Source of the DNA: Actinobacteria bacterium 69-20
GTDB taxonomy: Bacteria; Actinomycetota; Actinomycetes; Mycobacteriales; Nakamurellaceae
Direction: 5' to 3'
DNA length: 53,060 nucleotides
NCBI GenBank assembly: GCA_001897425.1
Contig: MKSW01000021.1
Span: 97,866 to 150,925 of the forward strand
The notes under the pieces are model-generated. The model was not told the origin of the DNA and searched no databases. It saw only the letters and a list, made by a program, of their open reading frames with translations. The position numbers were made by a program, and so were the translations under genes. Shown in pieces: positions 7,832 through 14,557 of the stretch; the first letter of the stretch is position 1, and every line of letters starts with the position of its first letter.

Positions 7832-8570
7832 GCCACTGCTCAATTCGGTCGCCGTCGTCGGGCTGTTGCTCCTCGGCTGCCGCTGCGCGGCCGCGCAGCC
7901 ACTGCTCAAGAAGTGCCCCCGTGGCGGGGCCGAGGCGCCACGGGGTGTGGACGGACACGACGTCATACCCGTTCCGGCGCAATAACTCTCCCGCGCGCTG
8001 CGATGCGTCCGAGCCGAGGCGCCCAGCGCGTAACTGATGCGCATTGAACAGGTCCGCGACGAGATCGTCATCGTCGTCCGGCGAAGTGAGGCGGACGGTG
8101 CCCGTCACGGTGAGCGCCAGCAAAACGGCCGCCCCGGCGCCCATCGCGGGCATCAGGAGTTGCCTCAACTGGTCGGGCGTGAGCAGGTCGAGCAGGGCCT
8201 GGCAGGTGATGACGTCGGCCGGCTTTTCGTCGAGAAGTGCTGCGGTGTCCGCGATGTCGCTGACGATGGCATGCGCCCAGCCGCCCCGGACGGCCGGTGC
8301 CCGATCCAGCAGATCGCCGTCGATGTCGACCAGGCGCCACTCCTGCGGGAACGGCAACCGAGGCAGCAACCGATGCCGCAGCCACGCCGCGCCACCCCCG
8401 GTGCCCGCCCCGACGTCGACGAGCCGAAGCGGGCGATCGGCGACCGTGGCGCGAGCGTAGGCCGCCAGCCGGTCGGCGAGCCCGGCCGCGAAATCGCTTC
8501 GGGCGCGCGCGTCCTCGTCGGCGCGGAGGGTCAGCCATGACGCGTCGACGCGGCGGCCGGCGAGGCTCAT
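7725..8570 (-). CDS. Class I SAM-dependent methyltransferase, last gene of the pterin-like operon
   Basis: 281 residues. Motif I LVDVGAGTGGGAAWLRHRLLP (about 50-70) and motif II WRLVDIDGDLLDRA are clear; ADVITCQALLDLL is motif IV. The start ATG overlaps the previous stop by 4 bases (8567-8570), so it is coupled to the RibD-like reductase. The 3' end runs 107 bases into the convergent methyltransferase gene. The operon therefore ends here, and two different methyltransferases meet tail to tail. No substrate-specific domain is visible. Confidence 0.8.
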   Translation of the reverse strand: MSLAGRRVDASWLTLRADEDARARSDFAAGLADRLAAYARATVADRPLRLVDVGAGTGGGAAWLRHRLLPRLPFPQEWRLVDIDGDLLDRAPAVRGGWAHAIVSDIADTAALLDEKPADVITCQALLDLLTPDQLRQLLMPAMGAGAAVLLALTVTGTVRLTSPDDDDDLVADLFNAHQLRAGRLGSDASQRAGELLRRNGYDVVSVHTPWRLGPATGALLEQWLRGRAAAAEEQQPDDGDRIEQWLNRRLDLAHSGALTAIVDHVDLLGLPPAVLGASPR

Positions 8571-9430
8571 GGGCCCGTCACGCCGTCGATGAGGGCCGTC
8601 TTCGCGCAGGCGGCACGCAGGGACACGGTGTCGGATCCCCCTATATCGATGCCTGCGGTGTCGACACCCGCGAGTTCGGCCAGCGCCGGGTCGAACACAT
8701 CGGGGTCGAACCGGTCGGACAACGCGTACCGCATGAGCACCACGTCACCGATGGCGCGGCTTTCGACGAGCCGCGCGCGCCGGGGCGATCGGTACGGGAA
8801 TCGCCCGTCGTCGACGAACCGGCGCGCGCGAGCGTCGCCGACGAAGACGGGCGCTATCACCAGATGCATTTCGTCGACGAGGTTGTCGGTCAGGAACTGG
8901 GTGTGGATCCGACCACCGCCCTCGACCATCAGGCGTCGGATGCCTCGCCGGAGCAGATCACGCGAAACCCAGCCCATCCGCACCGGATCGCCGGCGTCCA
9001 CTACACTCGCGCGCTCGCCCAGTAGGCGGCGCGCCCGGTGCACCGCGGTCGATCGGCAGTACACGAGTTTGTCGAGCCCCGTGCGGAAGAAGTCGGCGTC
9101 CGCGGTGAGCCGTGCCGCCGCCGTGACGGTGACCTTCACCGGTGTCGCCGCCGCGCCGCCGGCGGTGCGGCGTGCCACTCGCCCGGTGTCGCGCACCAGC
9201 AGCCGGGGATTGTCGGCGCGGATCGTGCCCGCGCCCACCAGAATCGCGTCACACCGCGCCCGCACCGCGTCGACACGGTCCAGATCGGCCGTGTTGGACA
9301 GGGTTAGCCGCCCGCCGGAGGCGCTCGAGATGTACCCGTCGAGCGACATGCAGCAACTGAGCACCGTGTACGGGCGGCCGTCCCGCGCGTTGTCGCCTAA
9401 CGAGTCGCCCTCCGCCACGCCGTCACTCAT
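8567..9430 (-). CDS. RibD C-terminal / dihydrofolate-reductase-like reductase
   Basis: 287 residues. Family motifs: SCCMSLDGYIS near 25, DAILVGAGTIRADNPRL near 62, GIRRLMVEGGGRIHTQFL near 165, and LVIAPVFVG near 190. In RibD this domain uses NADPH to reduce the ribosyl side chain of a pyrimidine to ribityl; relatives reduce pteridine-type substrates. No deaminase domain is attached. The start overlaps the glycosyltransferase stop by 8 bases. About 70 C-terminal residues after VLMRYALSDRFDPDVFD are an extra, unrecognised tail. Its presence beside a pterin-synthase-like gene argues for a pyrimidine- or pterin-derived product (inference). Confidence 0.85.
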   Translation of the reverse strand: MSDGVAEGDSLGDNARDGRPYTVLSCCMSLDGYISSASGGRLTLSNTADLDRVDAVRARCDAILVGAGTIRADNPRLLVRDTGRVARRTAGGAAATPVKVTVTAAARLTADADFFRTGLDKLVYCRSTAVHRARRLLGERASVVDAGDPVRMGWVSRDLLRRGIRRLMVEGGGRIHTQFLTDNLVDEMHLVIAPVFVGDARARRFVDDGRFPYRSPRRARLVESRAIGDVVLMRYALSDRFDPDVFDPALAELAGVDTAGIDIGGSDTVSLRAACAKTALIDGVTGP

Positions 9431-10538
9431 GGCGCCGTATCCGCGCCGGGGCGACCAGGCTCACCATGTTCCGAAGGCTACCGGCGGGGCCAACCGAGCG
9501 CAGCGCGCCTGCGACGGATTCCGCCGTCACCTGCCACCCCAGAAGTGAATCGCGGCGGGAGCGCGCCGCGCGGCGAAGGCGCGAGCGCAGGTCGCTGTCC
9601 CGCAGCCAGCGCCGCAGGCACGATGCGAGTGCGGCCGCATCCCCGGGCGGCATCAGCATGCCCGGCCGCGCACCGTCCGCGGCGACGCCCAGGGCTTCGG
9701 CGGTGCCGCCGATATCGCTGACCACGACCGGGATCCCGCGGGCGAGGGCCTCGGTGACGACCATGCCGTAGCTCTCGCCAAGCGACGGCAGGACCACCAG
9801 GTCCGCCGATGCGTAGCAGGCGGCCAGCTCGGCGGCGCCGAGCGCCCCGCGCAGGGTCGCCCGGTCGGCCAGGCCCGCCGCCGCGAGTTCGCGGACAAAT
9901 TCGGCGCTGAAGCCCGCGTCGACGTCCAGTGAACCGGCGCAGGTGCAGGCCCAGTCCGCATCGATCAGCGTGCCGAGCGCGGCGGCGAGGGTGCGGTAGC
10001 CCTTCGCCGGCGTGACCGCCGCGACGCACAACAGCCTGGTGCCGTCGACCGACGGGGCGGATACCGGGCCGAGGTCCACGCCCGGCGGGGCGATGACGAT
10101 CTGCTCGGCGGCCACGCCGTACGCGGACCGCAGGGAGCGTGACGTCCAGTCGCTCGTCACAACCACCCGCCGCGCGTGCGACATCACCTCTGCCTCACCC
10201 TCGGCGAGGCTCGAGTCGACCGGGCCGAAGGGCATGTGCGCGATCACGGTCACGGCGCGGCGCGGCGCTGCGGAAATGACGAGATCGGCTGCGCCGCAGG
10301 CGATCATGCCGTCGATCAGTACTGGTACGTCGAGACCGTAGGCATCGAGCGCGGTAGCGAGTGACCGGCGCGCATCCGCACTCGGATACGGCCACGTGCC
10401 GGCCACCAGAGACTCGTGGACCTGCCAGCCCGCCGTGCGCAGGCCCTCGATCACCCGCCGGTCGTATCGGTTGCCGCCGCTCGGCCGGGACGGATCGTCG
10501 AGACCCTCCGGGGCGATCACCTGCACCGCGTCACCCAT
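9423..10538 (-). CDS. GT-B fold glycosyltransferase family 4
   Basis: 371 residues from the ATG at 10538; a GTG four codons earlier (10550) is also possible. The C-terminal Rossmann domain shows VVLPSLGESYGMVVTEALAR, with the ExxxxxxxE nucleotide-sugar signature of GT4 retaining enzymes, followed by GIPVVVSDIGGTAEAL. The N-terminal half has the GG-loop (PSGGNRYDRRVIEGL) that contacts the acceptor and donor. It should transfer a sugar from a nucleotide-sugar donor in the cytosol. It sits 18 bases behind the pterin-like gene (6 from the GTG) and overlaps the reductase, so it is part of one transcript. Confidence 0.87.
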   Translation of the reverse strand: MGDAVQVIAPEGLDDPSRPSGGNRYDRRVIEGLRTAGWQVHESLVAGTWPYPSADARRSLATALDAYGLDVPVLIDGMIACGAADLVISAAPRRAVTVIAHMPFGPVDSSLAEGEAEVMSHARRVVVTSDWTSRSLRSAYGVAAEQIVIAPPGVDLGPVSAPSVDGTRLLCVAAVTPAKGYRTLAAALGTLIDADWACTCAGSLDVDAGFSAEFVRELAAAGLADRATLRGALGAAELAACYASADLVVLPSLGESYGMVVTEALARGIPVVVSDIGGTAEALGVAADGARPGMLMPPGDAAALASCLRRWLRDSDLRSRLRRAARSRRDSLLGWQVTAESVAGALRSVGPAGSLRNMVSLVAPARIRRHE

Positions 10539-10556
10539 GATCAGAGACACCCATGA

Positions 10557-10961
10557 TCAGGTCCCGAACTCGTGCCGATAACTGGCCCAGGCGACCGGAG
10601 ACTCGTGCACGGTCACCGTCAACGCAGCGAGATGCATTGCAGCGTCACCCATCCGGCCGCTCATGCACTCCTCGGCGAGCAGATCCGCGATGCGCCCGGC
10701 CACCAGCTCGGTGGTGGTGTTCGCGCCGGCGAACTCCGCAACGTCGTCCAGATTGCGCCGATCCCACCTGTCGAGGACGGTCCGCAACTTCTGCGCGGCC
10801 AGTCCGATGTCCACGACGATGCCGTCGGCGTCGAGGGTGCGACCCGAGAATGCCGCGTCCACCACGAATGTCGCACCGTGTATACGCTGGGACGGTCCGA
10901 ACACCACACCGTGAAGGCTGTGCGCGATCATCATGTGGTCGCGGACGGTCACCGTGTACAT
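10557..10961 (-). CDS. Divergent 6-pyruvoyltetrahydropterin synthase / QueD-like protein
   Basis: 134 residues from the ATG at 10961, preceded by AAGGAG at ideal spacing. The T-fold pattern is clear: IAHSLHG, then RIHGATFVVDAAFSG, GIVVDIG, RWDRRNLDD, and HESPVAWASY. Against normal family members, which carry AAH, C-x3-HGH and LDHHxLN, several positions differ: Ser24 replaces the catalytic Cys, Ala30 replaces the third zinc His, and Arg68 replaces the catalytic His. His14, His28, Asp67 and the pterin-anchoring Glu120 remain. It probably binds a pterin-like ring but cannot do the usual chemistry (inference). It lies 40 bases after the dehydrogenase in the same operon. Confidence 0.8.
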   Translation of the reverse strand: MYTVTVRDHMMIAHSLHGVVFGPSQRIHGATFVVDAAFSGRTLDADGIVVDIGLAAQKLRTVLDRWDRRNLDDVAEFAGANTTTELVAGRIADLLAEECMSGRMGDAAMHLAALTVTVHESPVAWASYRHEFGT

Positions 10962-11001
10962 GTCGGCTCCTTGTTGATTCCGGTAGGTCAATCCTGGTAG
11001 G

Positions 11002-11979
11002 TCAGTCCCGGTAGTCGATGGTGTGGCACAGCGCGGGCAGGCTGCCGTCCACGATCCGCGGCAGCACCGCGGGAAGCTCGTCGAACCGGGACGACCCCGT
11101 CAGCAGCGCGTCGAACGCGTTGTCCGCCAACAGGTCCAGCGCCAGGGCAAGCCGCTCACGATGCGTGCGCCGACCGCGCTGGGCCGGTGAAACGGTGCCC
11201 ACCTGGCTGGCCACGATGCCGAGTCTGCCGGAGTGAAAGCGCCCGCCCAAGGACAGCGTCACACTCGTTTCCCCATACCAACTGAGCTCGACGACGCGAC
11301 CCTCCCGCGCCAAAAGGTCCACCGCACATTGCAAACCGGCGGCCGTGGCGCTCGCATGGAATGCCAGATCGCAGTCGGTCGGGGCGTCGGACGGCGACGC
11401 GAAGTCCACCCCCAGGGCCGCCGCCACGGCGCTCTTCGACGGGTCGACGTCCACGAGGGTGACCTCGGTTCCCGGTATGTCGCGCGCGAGCCGCGCCACG
11501 CAACACCCCACCGTCCCGGCACCGACCACGGCGACGCGGTCACCGACCAGCGGCCGCGCGTCCCACAACGCATTGACGGCGGTCTCGACCATGCCGCCCA
11601 GCACGGCGCGACGAGCCGGGATCGATTCGGGTACCGGCACCACGGCGGAAGCCGGTACCACATAAGAAGTCTGGTGCGGGAACAGGCAGAAGACCGTCCG
11701 CCCGAGCAAGGGTGCCGCGCCCGCCTCCACGACGCCGACATTGAGATAGCCGTACTTCACCGGGCCGGGAAAGTCGCCGTCCTGGAACGGCGCGCGCATC
11801 GCGGCGTACTGGTCGACGGGCACCCGGCCGCAGAACACCAGGGACTCGGTACCGCGACTGATGCCGGAGAACAGGGTGCGCACCCGCACCTCGCCCGCGC
11901 CGGGCTCGCGCAGTGGCACCGCCCGGATCGCACCGCGCCCGGGTTCGACGACCCAGAACGCGCGAGCATCTGTCACCAT
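11002..11979 (-). CDS. MDR-superfamily dehydrogenase resembling BchC-type enzymes
   Basis: 325 residues from the ATG at 11979, with GGAAGAGG upstream; a much longer open frame continues but has no homologous content. The N-terminal part has VRTLFSGISRGTESLVFCG, the Ser-Gly-Ile-Ser-Arg-Gly-Thr-Glu pattern typical of BchC-like oxidoreductases, in place of the Cys-His catalytic zinc ligands of alcohol dehydrogenases. The NAD(P)-binding fold is VGDRVAVVGAGTVGCCVARLA, then VTLVDVDPSK. It would oxidise an alcohol or reduce a ketone. It is the first gene of the five-gene minus-strand operon; the 174-base gap before the divergent membrane gene should contain its promoter. Confidence 0.83.
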   Translation of the reverse strand: MVTDARAFWVVEPGRGAIRAVPLREPGAGEVRVRTLFSGISRGTESLVFCGRVPVDQYAAMRAPFQDGDFPGPVKYGYLNVGVVEAGAAPLLGRTVFCLFPHQTSYVVPASAVVPVPESIPARRAVLGGMVETAVNALWDARPLVGDRVAVVGAGTVGCCVARLARDIPGTEVTLVDVDPSKSAVAAALGVDFASPSDAPTDCDLAFHASATAAGLQCAVDLLAREGRVVELSWYGETSVTLSLGGRFHSGRLGIVASQVGTVSPAQRGRRTHRERLALALDLLADNAFDALLTGSSRFDELPAVLPRIVDGSLPALCHTIDYRD

Positions 11980-12153
11980 CGACCTCTTCCTGTGTCCGTC
12001 CGGCTGCCGGGCCGGCCTTTCGCGAACCGGCGTAGGGCGCGTTAACTGGGCCATAGACGACAAACCAGCCGGACCTCTTCCAGCCTTATACGTCCGGCCG
12101 GAATTCGGCAAGGGCGCCGGCCCCGCGGACCGACACCGGGATGCGAGGCGCGG
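11980..12153. promoter_or_regulatory. Divergent intergenic region between the pterin-like operon and the membrane sulfatase-like gene
   Basis: This 174-base gap must hold promoters for both directions. On the plus strand, GTTAACTGGG lies near 12041, and the sequence around 12084-12092 (CTTATACGT) contains a TATAC element that could be a -10 hexamer. I see no clear operator palindrome. Confidence 0.35.
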
Positions 12154-13890
12154 ATGGCGGACGGACCGGGCGGCCTCGGGCCAGCGGCGGACGGATCGGG
12201 TGACAAGAACCCTGTGGGCGACGTGACGATGCGGGCACTCGAAGAGCCGGATAGCGTCGGCAGTTCGCTCGCGGCACAGCACAGCCGCGGCGGACGCATC
12301 CGGCGGACTATCCTCACCGCCGTCGCCTTCGTGCTCGTCTGGTCCGCGTTGGCGCTGCCGATCGATCTCGACCGCACCGGGATCGTAGGTCTGGCGCGGA
12401 TTCCGATCGAAGCGGTGGTGATCCTCGCGCTCGCGCTCGTGCTGCGGCCCCGGCCGCTCAAAGTCGTCTCGATCGTGATCGGTGTGCTGATCGGGGTGCT
12501 GGTCGCGCTCAAGCTCACGAATACCGGTTTCGATATCTCCTTCTCGCGGCGTTTCGACGTGGTGCGCGACTGGTACTACCTGCGTCTGGCGGCCGATCTG
12601 CTGACCGATGTGGCCGGGCGCGTCTGGTCGGATGTCGCGGCCGTCGCCGCGATCGTGCTGGTGGTGATCCTGCTGGTGCTGCTGCCGTGGGCGACGCAGC
12701 GGTCGACGGCCGCCCTGCGCCGCCGCAGGCGCATTCCCGGAGTAGCGCTCGGAGTCGTCGTCGTGGTGTGGGCCGTGTTCGCGCTGGCCGGCGCCGGACC
12801 GACCACGGCCGCAGGCGTGGCCACCGCCGACACCAGCCGGCTCATCGGATCGACCATCGCGCAGCGGCTCGCCGATGCGCACGACGGCCCGGCGTTCGCC
12901 CGGCAGATCGCCGCCGATCCATATGCGTCCGTGCCACCGTCGCAGCGTCTCGCGGGCCTGCAGGGCAAGGACGTACTGCTGGTCTTCATCGAGAGCTACG
13001 GCCGGGTGGCGCTGGACGACCCGGCGATCGCGCCCACCGTCGACGCCGCGCTGCGCGAATCCGCGGCGACCCTGGCGACAGCGGGATTCTCGGCCCGCAG
13101 CGGCTACCTCACCTCGCCGACCTACGGCGGATCGAGCTGGCTAGCGCATTCCACCGTCGAGGCGGGGCTGTGGGTGGACAGCCAGCAGCGCTACAACCAG
13201 TTGCTCGCCGCCGGACGACTGACGTTGGCCCGCGCGTTCGCGGAGGGCGGCTGGCGGGTGGTGTTCAGCGTCCCGTCGACCACGGGGACCTGGCCGCCGG
13301 GAGCGCCCTTCTACGGCTTCGACAAGCTCTACACCGCACACAATGTCGACTATCACGGCCCCACATTCGGGTACGCGACGATGCCCGACCAGTACATCTA
13401 CCACGCACTGCTCACCCAGGAACTCACGCCCGGCCACCGCACACCGGTGATGGCGGAGGTCGACACGCTTTCCAGCCACTACCCGTGGACGGAGCCGCCG
13501 CCGCTGCTGCCGTGGAACGAGGTGGGCGACGGCTCCGCGTACAACAGCGCCGCCGCACAGCCCCCGGCCGCACACCCCGACACCGCGAAACAGGTGTATG
13601 CGGACGCAGTTTCGTACGCATTGCGCTCGCTGGCATCATTTGCGGCCGCGAGCAAGGACCCGAACCTCGTCATACTCGCGATGGGGGACCACCAGCCGAA
13701 TGCCACGATCACCCGACCGGGCGCCGACCACGAGGTGCCCGCGATGCTCATCGCGCACGACCCGGCCCTCACGGCGAAGGCCGCGGCGTGGGGGTGGACG
13801 ACGGGGCTCGCCCCAGGCCCGAACGCGTCGGTGTCGACGATGGATCAGGTCCGTGACCGGTTGTTCGCCGCCTTCGGAGCCGGTGGATGA
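12154..13890 (+). CDS. Membrane sulfatase / lipoteichoic-acid-synthase-like phosphotransferase
   Basis: 578 residues. After a polar N-terminus (about 50 residues) come four or five membrane segments up to about residue 220, then an extracytoplasmic alkaline-phosphatase-fold domain. Its motifs are DVLLVFIESYGR (metal ligand), SPTYGGSSWLAHSTVEAGLW (candidate nucleophile region), TLSSHYPW, and LVILAMGDHQPN (metal-binding Asp-His). This layout is that of LtaS-like and phosphoethanolamine-transferase-like enzymes, which move phospho-alcohol groups on the outer face of the membrane. It is divergent from the pterin-like operon and may use its product (inference). An internal ATG at 12229 is an alternative start. 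Confidence 0.8.
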   Translation: MADGPGGLGPAADGSGDKNPVGDVTMRALEEPDSVGSSLAAQHSRGGRIRRTILTAVAFVLVWSALALPIDLDRTGIVGLARIPIEAVVILALALVLRPRPLKVVSIVIGVLIGVLVALKLTNTGFDISFSRRFDVVRDWYYLRLAADLLTDVAGRVWSDVAAVAAIVLVVILLVLLPWATQRSTAALRRRRRIPGVALGVVVVVWAVFALAGAGPTTAAGVATADTSRLIGSTIAQRLADAHDGPAFARQIAADPYASVPPSQRLAGLQGKDVLLVFIESYGRVALDDPAIAPTVDAALRESAATLATAGFSARSGYLTSPTYGGSSWLAHSTVEAGLWVDSQQRYNQLLAAGRLTLARAFAEGGWRVVFSVPSTTGTWPPGAPFYGFDKLYTAHNVDYHGPTFGYATMPDQYIYHALLTQELTPGHRTPVMAEVDTLSSHYPWTEPPPLLPWNEVGDGSAYNSAAAQPPAAHPDTAKQVYADAVSYALRSLASFAAASKDPNLVILAMGDHQPNATITRPGADHEVPAMLIAHDPALTAKAAAWGWTTGLAPGPNASVSTMDQVRDRLFAAFGAGG

Positions 13891-14040
13891 CATGGCGGAT
13901 GACACAGCGGAGATGACGATCGGCACGGCGGTCGGCCCGGCGGTCGATCCGGCGGTCGATCAGCAGTCGAAACCGACGCGGCCCTTTGACAACTGCGCGC
14001 ATCGGGGCATGCTGAAGACAGGAATCGAGGCGAATGCGTG

Positions 14041-14463
14041 ATGACGTTACGCATCATCGGAGCGGTGGCAGCGCTGATTTCGGCGGCGGTGCACTGGGGC
14101 GAATGGGGATTCAACGGCTACAACTGGTGGGCCGCAACGCCGTTGACGACGATCGGCGTGCTGTTCGTCATCAACGGCGTGGCCGGGGTGGTGATCGCGA
14201 TCCTGCTCGTCACCTGGCGCCGGAATTGGGTGCCGCTGTTCCTGCTGTTCGGCTTCGGGCTGCTAACGGCGGCCGGGTACGTCACGTCGACGGCCTTGCC
14301 GCACGGGCTGTTCGGCGACAAGGAGGCCTGGACGGGCACTCTGCAATGGATCGCGTTCGTCGTCGAGATCATCTGCATCGTAGTGGCGCTGGCCGCCTAC
14401 ACGCAGGAACGCTCGACGGGTCGCCGGGCCGTGACGACGGGCGCGCGCACACTCGGCGCGTGA
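14041..14463 (+). CDS. Small four-helix membrane protein, unknown function
   Basis: 140 residues from the ATG at 14041; a GTG lies one codon upstream. Four hydrophobic segments are evident: IIGAVAALISAAVHWGEW, LTTIGVLFVINGVAGVVIAIL, WVPLFLLFGFGLLTAAGYV, and LQWIAFVVEIICIVVALAAY. A short charged tail follows. Proteins of this size and pattern are common in actinobacteria and mostly unnamed. The gap before it (13891-14040) contains a 12-base unit (CCGGCGGTCGAT) repeated in tandem and no convincing gene. The gene ends at a small hairpin shared with the convergent TPR gene. Confidence 0.75.
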   Translation: MTLRIIGAVAALISAAVHWGEWGFNGYNWWAATPLTTIGVLFVINGVAGVVIAILLVTWRRNWVPLFLLFGFGLLTAAGYVTSTALPHGLFGDKEAWTGTLQWIAFVVEIICIVVALAAYTQERSTGRRAVTTGARTLGA

Positions 14464-14488
14464 CGCGCCCGCTTCCCTGTCGCCGAGT

Positions 14489-14503
14489 GGTGCAAAAAGC
14501 ACC
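14489..14503. terminator. Short hairpin between convergent genes
   Basis: GGTGC (14489-14493) pairs with GCACC (14499-14503) around an AAAAA loop. It lies between the stop codons of the membrane protein (14463) and the TPR gene (14558), so it may end transcription from both sides. The stem is short. Confidence 0.45.
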
Positions 14504-14557
14504 CTCGCCCGTCCGTTTTGTCGCCACTTTCGCACCGCTCGACGGGGATGGGTGTGG

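Noticed and set aside
11980-12882. Upstream extension of the MDR dehydrogenase frame to 626 residues
   Set aside because: The extra 301 residues overlap the divergent membrane gene and have shadow-like composition; the ATG at 11979 has a strong ribosome site and starts the recognisable domain.
13892-14041. Possible 49-residue gene between the sulfatase-like and small membrane genes
   Set aside because: It is made of tandem GCGGTCGAT-type repeats, has no clear ribosome site and no recognisable pattern.
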